DNA of 64,000 nucleotides. Origin: UBA7985 sp002690455. GTDB taxonomy: Bacteria > Pseudomonadota > Alphaproteobacteria > UBA7985. Each line of letters begins with the position of its first letter. Positions within the stretch are counted from its first letter, which is position 1. The stretch spans positions 62,001 through 126,000 of the forward strand of contig CBFIIW010000005.1 of NCBI GenBank assembly GCA_965662775.1. The letters are read 5' to 3'. The translations under genes and the position numbers were made by a program. Under the pieces are notes generated by a model. It searched no databases. It was not told the DNA's origin and saw nothing but the letters and a program-made list of their open reading frames with translations. Positions 17,531 through 26,769 of the stretch are shown in pieces.

Positions 17531-20500
17531 TTAGTCTATATAGATTTCTCGCTTTCCGGTTTTGTCGGGCGGCCCAACCATTCCTTCTTGCTCCATACGC
17601 TCGATCAGCCGGGCTGCACGATTGTAACCAATCGATAATTTCCGCTGGATGTAAGACGTGCTGGCACGCTTGTCGTTGGTCACAACCTGCACCGCCTGCT
17701 GGTACAAGTCGCCATCTGCGTCGACTTCCTCGCCAGCGCCGAACATCTCAGCCTGGTCCTCATCACCAATGAAGCCGACTGGATCATTTGTTAGCGAGTC
17801 AACAAAATCGGGCTCTCCCTGATTTCGCAGATGCTGCACCACAGCCTGCACCTCTTCTGTGCTAACGAAGGCAGAGTGCACCCGGGAGGGACGGCGTCCT
17901 TCGGAGCTGAATAGCATGTCGCCAACCCGCAGCAGCTGCTCCGCACCCGGCTCGTCAAGGATTGTACGACTGTCAATCTTGGTGCGGACGTAGAGGGAGA
18001 TCCGGCTTGGAATGTTGGCCTTGATCGTCCCGGTGATCACGTCCACCGACGGCCGCTGCGTCGCCGTGATCACATGGATTCCAGCGGCGCGACCCATTTG
18101 GGTGAGACGCTGCAGCGACGATTCGATATCCTTTTTCGCCAGCTCCATCAAATCAGCCAGCTCGTCAACGATGAGCACAATGTATGGCATCGGCTTTAAC
18201 GGCAGCTCTCGCTCTTCATATTCAGGCTGGCCTGTATCTGGATCAAATCCAGTCTGTACGCGCTGGATTATCGCCTCGCCGTCTGCCAGTGCACGGTCGA
18301 TCCGCTCGTTGTAATCAAGGATGCCCCGCACCTCGAGCTTCATCATGGTCTCGTAGCGGTCTTCCATCTCCCGCACGGCCCACTTGAGCGCCACGATCGC
18401 GCGTCGCGGGTCAGTCACGACCGGCGATAGCAGATGCGGTATCCGGTCATAGAGCGATAGCTCCAGCATTTTTGGATCGATCATGATGAGCTTCAGCCGC
18501 TCGGGCGAAAGCGCGTAGAGCAGAGAAAGAATCATGCCGTTGATCGACACCGACTTACCTGAACCTGTCGTACCAGCGATCAGCAGGTGCGGGGCGCGGG
18601 CCAGATCTGCCACTGTCGGATTGCCGGCAATGTCGATCCCCAGCGCCAGTGGTAACCGAGCCTGAGACTGAGCGAAGGCATCACTGTCAATAATCTGACG
18701 CAGGTTAACCGGCGTCCGTGTCTCGTTAGGCAGCTCGATCCCAATCACCGAGGTCCCGGGGACTACTGCAATCCGCGTGGAGTGCGCCGCCATGGCGCGC
18801 TTTATGTCATCTGCGAGCGATACAACCCGCGCAATCCGCTGTCCTGGAGCGGGTGCAAATTCGAACAGTGTGACCACTGGTCCAGGCCGGGCGTTGACAA
18901 CGCGACCCTTGATCTTGAACTCGTCGAGCGCCTGCTCCAGTTGCTCGATCCGCTCTTCCAGTTCGTGGGCCTGTACACCCTTTTGCTCAACGTCTTCAGG
19001 GTAGACAAGCAGGTCGACTTTTGGCGCCTGAAACGGCCCGGCGTAAGCTGGCTGAGGATTGGTCGCCGGAACCCCGATCCGCGTAACGCGGCGCGGCGTT
19101 TCCTTCAAAGCGGCCGTCATGTGTTTCACAGCGGCCGAAGCGGAACCCTGGCCAGAAGCCGGATTATCCGTCACATTCGGGGTATCGATCGAGGCCGGTT
19201 CAGGGACAAATGTGGGTGCCACAGCACCATCCAAAGCCGATCCGTCGTCCAAGTCATCGCCGGGCACACGGTCATAAAGGTTGGTGTTCCCATCGATAAA
19301 TGGATGATCGGCGGGATTGGGCGCGAGGTTTTTCAGCCACGGGTCCGCGACTGCTGGACGGGGGGCGGTATTCGGTTTGAGAAAGGACCACGCGGGCGTG
19401 ACCGTGTCAGCAGCGTCTAGCTCAACCCCGTAAGTGGTCTGCCCATAGGGTCTGCCAGCATGGTCAAAGCTGCCTTCACGTTGGTCTTCATCGTCGTCAT
19501 AGAGGGCCAGGGATCCCTTCGGAGGTGCGGTGTCAATGGTGAAGTCATCGCGCTCTGAATCAGGAACGTAAACAGTGTCGGACTCGGCAAGGCGCACCCG
19601 AACCGCTGCTGGATCAGAATAGACCTCTTGCACCTCTTGGTCGCCGAACGAAGGCTCTCTGGGAACTGCAAGCGCAAACTGGCCAACCGGAGGCCTGTTC
19701 CCCTCTTCCACCAGGCCGCGCCCCAAGGCGGGATCAAAGCCACGATTAAGACTGGCATCATGCCCGGGATCAATGGTCCGATCAAATCCAAGGTCAGAAT
19801 CAGCGCCGGCCGCTGTTGGGGACTGGCCAAACGCCGACTTATGTCCTGCTCTGGCCTGCGCTGATAACCCAACCGGACCCGCGTCCGTCCAGGGTTGAGC
19901 ACCAAAGCCGTATGCGCCGTCCTCGCTACGCCATGCCGGATCGCCATGGCGACTCAGACCCGCCGTCGCACCGTCGCCACGTTGACGACCCGCTATGGTG
20001 TTGTCAGGAGAAGCGACCGCCGCACCAGAAGCGCGTAGCCGGTCACGGTTCGGTCGCTCACCCAGAGACGGCATCAGATTGCGCTCCAGCCCTAAGGCGA
20101 AGATCATCCCCACCGCACCGCCGACAAAGCAGACCACTGTGCTCAAGGCCTTAGGCAGGAACAGCCAGCGTTGGAGGTTTTCCAGCACAAGTAAACCACC
20201 GGCACCACCGGCACTAGACGGCTTGGTCCAGTCCGATTGAAAGGGGAGCGAGGAAAGCACAGCCGCCAGCATAAGCAAGGCCGGAAGTGCAATCAGGAGA
20301 CGGAGCAGGACAAAGCGGCGCTCCATCCGAAACAGGGTAACTACGGCCCAGTTGAGCAGAAGCAGAGGCACGAGGTAAGCCGTTGCACCAACACTCTGGA
20401 GCAGAAGATCAGCCCAGAAAGCCCCCGGACGGCCGACCCAATTCTGGGCCGCCCGCGCCGTTGCAGTATTCAGCGATGGATCGTTTGCATTGAACGTCAG

Positions 20501-20686
20501 CAGCGCCAGTGTGGTAGCGAGCGCGAGGGCGGCCAACGCGAGCCCCACGAGCTGCATCAATCGCTCTCGCGCCTGCGACCCAGTTCCGGTGGGCAGCAGC
20601 CCTTGAGGCATCAAGCGACGGTAAAAGCGGAACATACCCCGGCGGCGACGGTCAGGACGGTTCTCGGGCGACAGCGAAAAGGACAT
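17531..20686 (-). CDS. ftsK: DNA translocase FtsK
   Basis: FtsK anchors at the septum and pumps DNA toward dif during chromosome dimer resolution and division. Of 1051 residues, the first 180 or so hold the membrane helices, then about 350 residues of low-complexity acidic/Pro/Gly linker, then the motor: Walker A GTTGSGKSVSINGM near residue 704 and Walker B YIVLIVDELADLM. The C-terminal gamma winged helix (YNRAARLIERMEQEGMV) recognises KOPS. I chose the ATG at 20686 (MSFSLSPEN) with an AGAGG upstream; the frame is open to 20761. Confidence 0.96.
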   Translation of the reverse strand: MSFSLSPENRPDRRRRGMFRFYRRLMPQGLLPTGTGSQARERLMQLVGLALAALALATTLALLTFNANDPSLNTATARAAQNWVGRPGAFWADLLLQSVGATAYLVPLLLLNWAVVTLFRMERRFVLLRLLIALPALLMLAAVLSSLPFQSDWTKPSSAGGAGGLLVLENLQRWLFLPKALSTVVCFVGGAVGMIFALGLERNLMPSLGERPNRDRLRASGAAVASPDNTIAGRQRGDGATAGLSRHGDPAWRSEDGAYGFGAQPWTDAGPVGLSAQARAGHKSAFGQSPTAAGADSDLGFDRTIDPGHDASLNRGFDPALGRGLVEEGNRPPVGQFALAVPREPSFGDQEVQEVYSDPAAVRVRLAESDTVYVPDSERDDFTIDTAPPKGSLALYDDDEDQREGSFDHAGRPYGQTTYGVELDAADTVTPAWSFLKPNTAPRPAVADPWLKNLAPNPADHPFIDGNTNLYDRVPGDDLDDGSALDGAVAPTFVPEPASIDTPNVTDNPASGQGSASAAVKHMTAALKETPRRVTRIGVPATNPQPAYAGPFQAPKVDLLVYPEDVEQKGVQAHELEERIEQLEQALDEFKIKGRVVNARPGPVVTLFEFAPAPGQRIARVVSLADDIKRAMAAHSTRIAVVPGTSVIGIELPNETRTPVNLRQIIDSDAFAQSQARLPLALGIDIAGNPTVADLARAPHLLIAGTTGSGKSVSINGMILSLLYALSPERLKLIMIDPKMLELSLYDRIPHLLSPVVTDPRRAIVALKWAVREMEDRYETMMKLEVRGILDYNERIDRALADGEAIIQRVQTGFDPDTGQPEYEERELPLKPMPYIVLIVDELADLMELAKKDIESSLQRLTQMGRAAGIHVITATQRPSVDVITGTIKANIPSRISLYVRTKIDSRTILDEPGAEQLLRVGDMLFSSEGRRPSRVHSAFVSTEEVQAVVQHLRNQGEPDFVDSLTNDPVGFIGDEDQAEMFGAGEEVDADGDLYQQAVQVVTNDKRASTSYIQRKLSIGYNRAARLIERMEQEGMVGPPDKTGKREIYID

Positions 20687-20861
20687 CGGGCCTCTGACAA
20701 AAAAATGCATAAAATGACCAGCGAAGCAGGACCAGTCGGGACAAAAAGGTCCAACACCCACAACGCATAAAACGAATTACTATAACTTTACGCGACGGAG
20801 CGCTGTTTATCAATGGCTTGGCCCCGATTCTTCGATCAATTCCTGCGATTTCTTGCCCATA

Positions 20862-20900
20862 CAACAAAAAAGCCGGTGATCACCCAAGGATCACCGGCTT
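20862..20900 (-). terminator. Rho-independent terminator after the PII gene
   Basis: A perfect 12-bp stem (AAGCCGGTGATC / GATCACCGGCTT, 20870-20881 with 20889-20900) with a 7-nt loop. Read on the minus strand it is followed by TTTTTGTTG. It lies 34 bp downstream of the PII stop codon and separates that gene from ftsK. Confidence 0.9.
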
Positions 20901-20934
20901 CAAAAGTCGCCGTTTCCAGCGATTGGAAGGAGGA

Positions 20935-21273
20935 TCAGAGCGCAGCGGCGTCGGTTTCTCCCGTGCGAATGCGAAGGGCCTGCTCAAGGTCAATGACGAA
21001 AACCTTGCCATCACCTATCGCGCCTGTGTTGGCAGCGGTTTGAATCGCCTCGACCACAGCTTCTACTTTGTCGCCCGGCACAGCCAGCTCGATCTTCACC
21101 TTGGGCAAGAAATTTACGGTGTACTCAGCGCCCCGGTAAATTTCCGTGTGGCCTTTCTGGCGACCATAGCCTTTGACCTCAGTGGCGGTCAGGCCTTCGA
21201 TGCCGAGTTCTGTCAACTTGTCGCGGACAGGTTCCAGCTTGGACGGTTTAATTACAGCGACAACCCATTTCAT
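20935..21273 (-). CDS. glnK: PII nitrogen regulatory protein (GlnB/GlnK family)
   Basis: PII trimers sense 2-oxoglutarate, ATP/ADP and, through uridylylation, glutamine. The 112 residues match the family length exactly. The T-loop carries GHTEIYRGAEYTV with the uridylylation site at Tyr51, the B-loop reads TGAIGDGKVFV and the C-loop RIRTGET. EVKGYGRQKGH plus YTVNFLPKVKIE favours the GlnK-like branch, but no amtB or glnA is adjacent, so GlnB is possible. The ATG at 21273 gives the canonical MKWVVAVIKP start. It appears monocistronic, with its own terminator and a sigma-54-type promoter about 210 bp upstream. Confidence 0.94.
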   Translation of the reverse strand: MKWVVAVIKPSKLEPVRDKLTELGIEGLTATEVKGYGRQKGHTEIYRGAEYTVNFLPKVKIELAVPGDKVEAVVEAIQTAANTGAIGDGKVFVIDLEQALRIRTGETDAAAL

Positions 21274-21714
21274 AAGCTTTCCCAATCGTTCTTTATCTGT
21301 TTGTTGTTTGTTGTTCTGTCGTGTGCGGACCGATGGCGACGAACCGCTGCCCGGCACCAGAACCCGGTGTGGTGCGCAGAGGGGGAGGATCGCCACGCAC
21401 GACACCGGATCCAAAGCCGAAATTCTATGTCCATGCACCGTCAGGAGGCATTGGGCAGAGACAAGAATTGCCATAGAAACTGTTCCAAATAGTGTGCCAG
21501 TTTCTGAATTTCTAAAAAAACTATATATACCAATGTCTTGAGGGTTCTTCCACTCGTCCAGCTCAACCATAAATTTGATCAAACCCGCCTGTTTTTTAGT
21601 CATTGCTCAAAGGCTATGCAGTCCTGTGTGACGCCATAGCCTCCTGATTTTCCGCCGTTGATCCCTATGTTAATCTTGCATCCACAGAGTCGTTTCCGAA
21701 AGATCCTATCTTCA
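21274..21714. other. Intergenic region between the PII gene and the UbiH-like gene
   Basis: About 440 bp, divergently flanked. On the minus strand it holds the sigma-54-like promoter at 21484-21500 and a leader of roughly 200 nt to the PII start. The frame upstream of the PII gene is open but not protein-like. Part of the plus-strand end could be N-terminal coding sequence of the UbiH-like gene if TTG 21658 or ATG 21667 is used. Confidence 0.5.
21484..21500 (-). promoter_or_regulatory. Sigma-54 (RpoN) -24/-12 promoter for the PII gene
   Basis: The minus strand reads CTGGCAC-ACTAT-TTGGA. This matches YTGGCAC-N5-TTGCW at all but one conserved position (TTGG instead of TTGC), with the obligate 5-nt spacing. 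Transcription would start about 200 nt upstream of the PII ATG. RpoN/NtrC control of PII genes is established in proteobacteria, so the position is biologically sensible. Confidence 0.6.
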
Positions 21715-23013
21715 ATGCCGTCCAACCCTTCCACCAAATTAGCAGCGCCCACCGCTAAGACAGCCAAGGCGACCAAGACGCCCGTTGCTGGCCAAGGGCG
21801 TGCTACACGTCCCCTGGTCCACGACATTATCGTGGTTGGCGCCGGCTTAGCTGGACTGATTCAGACCCGAATGCTGCAGAGGCTCGGGCTGCGCGTCCAT
21901 CTTGTGGATCCGCGGGAGCGCAGCGCCCTACTGGCCCCTTCCAACGACCGACGGGCCAGCACGCTGACCCCTGCTTCTGTCGCGTTGCTCGAACTGCCAC
22001 AAAGCTGGCTGGTATCCCGGGGGCAGCGGATCGAAACCATGGTGGTGGACGCCGGTGTGGGACCACAGCTAACGGACTCCGAAGCCCTGCGACTGGAAAG
22101 TGGCGCTTGGGTAGTAAGCAATAGCGAACTTGCTGCCTTTTTGGTGGAGGACATCGACCTCGACGGTGTGCGTGGAGACGGGCACTTTGGTCAGGCCGTG
22201 ACAGCGTCGGCGACAACACCCGGCAGGCGTCTTATCTCATGCGCAGACGGGAGTGAATTAAGCGCCCGACTGGTGATCGCTGCCGATGGCCGGCATTCAA
22301 TCCTACGCCGTGCGGATAAGATTCAGCAACAGGTACAGGATTTTCGCCAGACGGCGTTGACTGGAATCATCCACCACGAAGCACCGCACGAGGGCCGGGC
22401 GTTCCAGCGCTTTCTCCGGCGGGGAACCTTCGCCCTTCTGCCCCTTCCTGGCGACGGTCACAGCAGCAGCTTCATCTGGGTTGAACCCAGCGCCAGCGCC
22501 AGTACCAGAACGAGCGCCAGTCGCCGCAAAGGCGAAGGACTGTTCAGCCTCGAAGCCGCAATCCTGATTGAGCGCATGCAGGCTCGAATTGGCGACACTC
22601 TGGGCCGCCTGAGCAAAACCGGGAACGAAGACTGGGGTCAATTCCCCCTCTTTTCCCACAGCTGCGATCGGATCACCGGCGAACGGTTGGCGCTGATTGG
22701 CGAGGCCGCGCACAGCATTCATCCGCTGGCCGGACAGGGCCTGAATCTGAGCATCAAGGATGCCGCTGCACTGACCAGTGTAATTGTGGAACAGCGGCGC
22801 CATGGCCTCGATCATGGCGACGCGCAGGCGCTTGAACGCTACCAGCGCGCCCGACGGGCAGAGACCACGCGTATGGCCGGACTGACGGCGGGGCTCAACG
22901 CCTTGTTCACGCAGAGCGATGGCCCTCTGCGGGCCGTGGCGGCCGTTGGTTTGCGCACGCTGGATCGGATCGGTCCGCTCAAAGCTGTGCTGGAACGCGA
23001 AGCTCGGCGATAA
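21715..23013 (+). CDS. UbiH/COQ6-family FAD-dependent hydroxylase (ubiquinone biosynthesis)
   Basis: A flavin monooxygenase that likely hydroxylates the ubiquinone ring. Motifs in order: FAD-binding VVGAGLAGLIQTRML near residue 41, the mid-protein AADGRHSILRR, and GEAAHSIHPLAGQGLNLSIKDA near residue 329 (the second FAD motif of the UbiH/UbiF group). Ring position specificity cannot be read from sequence. I use ATG 21715 (432 residues); ATG 21667 and TTG 21658 would add a basic, mitochondrial-presequence-like N terminus. Monocistronic. Confidence 0.88.
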   Translation: MPSNPSTKLAAPTAKTAKATKTPVAGQGRATRPLVHDIIVVGAGLAGLIQTRMLQRLGLRVHLVDPRERSALLAPSNDRRASTLTPASVALLELPQSWLVSRGQRIETMVVDAGVGPQLTDSEALRLESGAWVVSNSELAAFLVEDIDLDGVRGDGHFGQAVTASATTPGRRLISCADGSELSARLVIAADGRHSILRRADKIQQQVQDFRQTALTGIIHHEAPHEGRAFQRFLRRGTFALLPLPGDGHSSSFIWVEPSASASTRTSASRRKGEGLFSLEAAILIERMQARIGDTLGRLSKTGNEDWGQFPLFSHSCDRITGERLALIGEAAHSIHPLAGQGLNLSIKDAAALTSVIVEQRRHGLDHGDAQALERYQRARRAETTRMAGLTAGLNALFTQSDGPLRAVAAVGLRTLDRIGPLKAVLEREARR

Positions 23014-23067
23014 CCATGCTGACGGTCTGCCGTCCGTGGTTCATTCGGGCTTTCGCCGATTGCTGCT

Positions 23068-24003
23068 TTAGGTCTTTGGAAACATCTTTGATTCGGCCGC
23101 CAGCGCGCGGGGCCGGATGCGCGCCTCGCGCCGCGCCATATAAATTGCCGCCGCAGCGATCACCGCGCCTCCGGCAAGACTGGCCATCTCTGGCATCACG
23201 CCCAACACCGTTAATTCCAGCAGTGCGACAAAGGGCAGACGCAAGTAGTCAAATGGCATCACGAGTGACGCCTCGGCATTTTTGGCAGCCAGGACCATGG
23301 CCCATTGTCCAACTGTGGCGATAAAACCCGCACCAATCAGGATCAGCCAGACCTGCAGGCTTGGCATCTGCCAGACCATCAATGCCGGTATCACCATAAA
23401 GCCGGACATCCACAGCCCTTGAAACGTGACGATACGCACGGTGGTTTCGGTCCGCGTCAGGTCCTTTACCAGTAGAAAAGCAGCTGCCATCAGTACTGCG
23501 GCCATCAGCGGCAAAGCCTGCCCCCAGACCAGGTCTTGCTTCCAGGGTTCCGCAACAATCAGAACGCCAATGAAGCCCGCTACGGTGGCTGCAATCCGCC
23601 GCCCCCGAATGCGTTCGCCCATGAAAAGCACCGCGCCAAGGGTTACGAAAAACGGGACGGTAAAGCTCAAGGCCACCGTCTCCGTCATGTTCAACCGTGA
23701 AAATCCGAAAAACAGGAGCGTCATGGCGCTCACCCCAACCACTGACCGAATGAAGTGCCGTCCGTGACGTTGGGTGCGAAACACTGACGGACCAGCGATC
23801 AGCGTAAAGGGTAGAATGGCGACGAGACCAAAAAAAATTCGGGCAAAAACATACTGAAAAGGATGGATGCCAGCATTTGACGCTTGCTTGATGAACAGGC
23901 TCATGCCTGAAAAGCACAGCACTGCCAGCACCATCCAGAGAATAGCACGCAGGTTGTTAGGCTGAGGGTTCAAAGCTGTGGTCATGAGGTTAACTTGGTT
24001 CAT
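23068..24003 (-). CDS. DMT superfamily (EamA) transporter
   Basis: A 311-residue inner-membrane protein with ten predicted helices in two EamA repeats, the typical drug/metabolite transporter layout. Each half has the family pattern: MVLAVLCFSGMSLFIKQAS and ARIFFGLVAILPF in the first, LMAAVLMAAAFLLVKDLTRTE and VGQWAMVLAAKNAEAS in the second. The substrate is unknown. ATG 24003 has a strong GAGGGCG site just upstream, which decides it over the longer open frame to 24117. Confidence 0.88.
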   Translation of the reverse strand: MNQVNLMTTALNPQPNNLRAILWMVLAVLCFSGMSLFIKQASNAGIHPFQYVFARIFFGLVAILPFTLIAGPSVFRTQRHGRHFIRSVVGVSAMTLLFFGFSRLNMTETVALSFTVPFFVTLGAVLFMGERIRGRRIAATVAGFIGVLIVAEPWKQDLVWGQALPLMAAVLMAAAFLLVKDLTRTETTVRIVTFQGLWMSGFMVIPALMVWQMPSLQVWLILIGAGFIATVGQWAMVLAAKNAEASLVMPFDYLRLPFVALLELTVLGVMPEMASLAGGAVIAAAAIYMARREARIRPRALAAESKMFPKT

Positions 24004-24156
24004 CGCCCTCGTTTTTGCTCGCCTGTTCTGGGCAGTACAGCCTTGCCAGTCGTCCGTGGTGTGCGGTTCCTGCTTTGACAACGCTTTCGCCGGACGGCAT
24101 GCAGAAGCAGCCCTCACATCTGGGTCAGGCGCATAGATGGGTAAGAAGGATTGGCC

Positions 24157-24693
24157 ATGCGTGGGTATTTCGCTGTTGGTGTTCTGGAGATTTCCAAGTC
24201 ACGCAACATGGGCGCCCTGATGCGGACGGCCCATGCCTTTGGCGCGGCCTATACATTCAGCATTGGCTCGGAAGTTACGCGACACCAGGTACGGCAGGCG
24301 GACACCTCAAAGGCTGAGCTGCACCTGCCCTACTTCGACTTCACCAGCCTTGGTGATATGGCCAGGCCCCGGGGTATGGAATTGGTTGGCGTGGAACTCA
24401 CCGACGACGCGATTGAATTGCCGTCGTTCCATCATCCTCTCCGGGCAGCCTATATTCTTGGTCCGGAAAAGGGATCGTTAACGCCGGATGTGGTAGACGC
24501 CTGTAACCATGTCCTCAAGATCCCGACTAAATTCTGCGTAAACGTCGCGTTGGCTGCGGGAATTGTGCTGTACGACCGCCATTTGCAGCACGGGGCTTAC
24601 GCGGCTCGTCCGGTACGGCCTGGCGGCCCTTCGGCGGAAAAGCAGACGCATGTCCATGGGGGTCGGTTTAGCCGCACGGGCAAGTTCAGCTAG
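24157..24693 (+). CDS. SpoU/TrmH-family RNA 2'-O-methyltransferase
   Basis: A 178-residue SPOUT-fold methyltransferase. The three SpoU motifs are present: NMGALMRTAHAFGA (catalytic Asn and Arg), ILGPEKGSLTPDVVDAC and NVALAAGIVLYDR. It lacks an N-terminal substrate-binding extension, as in TrmL-like members, and the RNA target cannot be assigned. Start ATG 24157 follows AAGAAGGA at good spacing. The tail after residue 155 is basic and Gly-rich. Confidence 0.88.
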   Translation: MRGYFAVGVLEISKSRNMGALMRTAHAFGAAYTFSIGSEVTRHQVRQADTSKAELHLPYFDFTSLGDMARPRGMELVGVELTDDAIELPSFHHPLRAAYILGPEKGSLTPDVVDACNHVLKIPTKFCVNVALAAGIVLYDRHLQHGAYAARPVRPGGPSAEKQTHVHGGRFSRTGKFS

Positions 24694-24724
24694 GGACAGA
24701 CCCGGGCCGGTCTCGCGGGACTTG

Positions 24725-24913
24725 TCAGGACTGAATCAAGCGCCACAGCAGAATCACTGCAATCATGCAGCCCACCACCGTAACGGTTTGGAAAATACGC
24801 AGCACCAGCCTTCCAGTTTGGTTCGCGTCTTCTATGGGTAAGTCACCAAGGCGTATCTGGAAATGCTCGCGGGGCGACGGTCGAAGTGCAATGGGCGGTT
24901 GGTGTTGGGACAT
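24725..24913 (-). CDS. Small single-pass membrane protein, hypothetical
   Basis: A 62-residue frame with a hydrophilic N terminus and one C-terminal hydrophobic helix (VTVVGCMIAVILLWRL). No family is recognised and no clear ribosome-binding site precedes the ATG at 24913. It fills an otherwise empty gap between two rightward genes. It may be genuine, but the evidence is only length and composition. Confidence 0.4.
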   Translation of the reverse strand: MSQHQPPIALRPSPREHFQIRLGDLPIEDANQTGRLVLRIFQTVTVVGCMIAVILLWRLIQS

Positions 24914-24945
24914 GATCGAAAGCTAAGATTTTGTTGTTTCGACAT

Positions 24946-24973
24946 GTTTATTTAATTTTTGTATTAAATAAAC
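24946..24973. repeat. AT-rich perfect inverted repeat, 11-bp arms
   Basis: GTTTATTTAAT and ATTAAATAAAC form a perfect 11-bp palindrome with a 6-nt loop, in a strongly AT-rich stretch (24930-24995) between the small membrane ORF and the methyltransferase gene. Promoter-like TATTAT/TATAAG lies at 24983-24991. It could be an operator, a bidirectional terminator or a protein-binding site. Confidence 0.55.
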
Positions 24974-25120
24974 GTTTGTTTATATTATAAGTCGATTTGA
25001 TTCTGGCGGTATTTCATCGTGTGGAGGCTGGGAATATCCATGTTTGCCAGTGCAAAGTAGCGTCGCTCTCGACGTCACTGTCTTGCGACAAATCACGACT
25101 AGATCGATCGGCCAGCCCCC

Positions 25121-25843
25121 ATGTTCTCGCAACTTCTCCTCGCTGTTCTGCCACCTATTATTTACCTGCTGCCCCTATGGCTACTGCGGCACTTGCGTGG
25201 CGGCGCACTGCCCCCACTGCCAGCAGACTACAGGCTGGGTCGGAGAGGCCATCATGGGCTGTTCAAACTGATAAGAGACTACGAATTCACCACAGTTCTT
25301 GATGTTGGCGCTGGCGAAGGCGCTCATGCCGCCTTGCTTCACCAGAGCGGCAAGGAAGTGACAGCGCTCGACTTCAGCACCTCGGTCTACGCAAGCAAAC
25401 GGCCTGAGCGGGTGCCCTGGCCGCGGGTCGACACCAACTTTCTCGACTTTAGGCCCGATGCAGCGTTTGATTGTCTCTGGGCCTGTCATGTACTCGAACA
25501 TCAGACGGACCCGGGGGCCTTCATCCGGCATTGTATGGCACTGACCCGTCCAGAGGGCATTATCGCTATCACTGTCCCCCCGCTGAAACACCGGATCGTT
25601 GGCGGTCATCTGTCTTTATGGAATGCCGGCCTGCTGCTCTACCAGCTGACATTCAATGGTATCGACACCTGTAATGCGGCAGTTTGCACCTACGGATACA
25701 ATATCAGTGTGATCGTGCGAAACCGTCAGCGCCCCGACATTCCGCTGGACTATGACAAGGGTGATCTGGATAAACTCCGGCCATATATGCCAGCCTTTGT
25801 CTCCGAACCCTTCGACGGCCGGATCCAACGCTGGAACTGGTAA
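25121..25843 (+). CDS. Class I SAM-dependent methyltransferase with N-terminal membrane helix
   Basis: A 240-residue protein. Residues 1-25 form a hydrophobic helix (LLLAVLPPIIYLLPLWLL), suggesting membrane association. Motif I is VLDVGAGEGAHAALL near residue 64, then ALDFS, and the motif IV region reads FDCLWACHVLEHQTDPGAFI. VLEH at this place is typical of methyltransferases in surface polysaccharide loci, but no such genes are nearby and the substrate is unknown. ATG at 25121; the ribosome-binding site is weak. Confidence 0.82.
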   Translation: MFSQLLLAVLPPIIYLLPLWLLRHLRGGALPPLPADYRLGRRGHHGLFKLIRDYEFTTVLDVGAGEGAHAALLHQSGKEVTALDFSTSVYASKRPERVPWPRVDTNFLDFRPDAAFDCLWACHVLEHQTDPGAFIRHCMALTRPEGIIAITVPPLKHRIVGGHLSLWNAGLLLYQLTFNGIDTCNAAVCTYGYNISVIVRNRQRPDIPLDYDKGDLDKLRPYMPAFVSEPFDGRIQRWNW

Positions 25844-25929
25844 ATCCATAAGGAGCAGATGGGGGAGACGAACACCAACCGGCGCGTTCTGTCAGCGTCG
25901 TCATTCATCAGGGATCAAAGCGCGACTCT

Positions 25930-26676
25930 TTATGCAGCGTCATAATTACGCGCAGCGACGAGAAGATCGGAAGCGTCCGGATCATTTATCCCAATTTTAC
26001 TCAACTGAACGACCGTGTTTTCTAGATATTCTAGGCTAGTTCCCAAGATACCGGCGCCAGTTGCAGCGAAGCGTATTTGCTCAGACCGAGTTATGTCTTG
26101 GCGAATATGAGGCTGCTCATGATCAGCAACAAACGTCAGCGCAACCTCGCTCTTGCCATCGAGTTCAATGGGTATGAATACCGCCAAGTAGCCTGGGGCA
26201 ATCAATTCACGACGGAACAGGATCTCAGTTTCTAAATCCACTTTATCTGAGGTGATCTTGAAGGCTAATCCTTCGCAACCTTGTCCTTGATCTAGAGCAG
26301 CCATCAACCCGGGTTGCTCACTCGTACCTCGCCCGCCTTTGTCGTCCACGAGAATAAATCGCCGTTGGTGGTTTGGGGCAAACGCACGTTGCACTTCAGA
26401 AAAATCGATTGCCGGATCCCACATTAATGAGGCGTAGCCGAAAACATACAGATCACCTGTGTGTTGTGAAAGAGCCTCTAAGCGAAGGCGCTCACGAACA
26501 TCGTCTTCGTAAAAGTCGATCTGCAGCTCGTGGCCGCTGTTTTCTATCTGTGCCCTAATCTTCTCGGTAGTGATTGACCGGTAAAATGATTCATTGAAGG
26601 GCTTTATTAATTGGCGAAGCTCGGGATGGAAATGAAAAGGATCTTTTTTTGTTCTCGTATTTGTCATCATGAACAT
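25930..26676 (-). CDS. Gamma-glutamylcyclotransferase (ChaC-like)
   Basis: A GGCT-fold enzyme of about 248 residues. LYVFGYASLMWDP is the phosphate/glutamyl binding loop, followed by RRFILVDDKGGRGTSEQPGLMAAL and EGLAFKI, which resemble ChaC enzymes that cleave glutathione to 5-oxoproline and Cys-Gly. The catalytic Glu would lie in the LETEILFRREL helix; I could not confirm it. I start at ATG 26676; TTG 26688 and ATG 26670 or 26667 are alternatives. Base composition is visibly poorer in GC than the flanks. First gene of a low-GC patch. Confidence 0.8.
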   Translation of the reverse strand: MFMMTNTRTKKDPFHFHPELRQLIKPFNESFYRSITTEKIRAQIENSGHELQIDFYEDDVRERLRLEALSQHTGDLYVFGYASLMWDPAIDFSEVQRAFAPNHQRRFILVDDKGGRGTSEQPGLMAALDQGQGCEGLAFKITSDKVDLETEILFRRELIAPGYLAVFIPIELDGKSEVALTFVADHEQPHIRQDITRSEQIRFAATGAGILGTSLEYLENTVVQLSKIGINDPDASDLLVAARNYDAA

Positions 26677-26769
26677 CACTTTGATCAAAAAGTCTCATAA
26701 AACATGCTTGTGCTCGTAACAAATTAGAGCTCGTACTTCATAAGTTAAATCATATGCGGAGTCTTCAAC

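Noticed and set aside
24313..24913. TrmL/TrmH identity for the SpoU methyltransferase
   Set aside because: The three SpoU motifs are present but the target RNA cannot be decided from them; only the family name is given.
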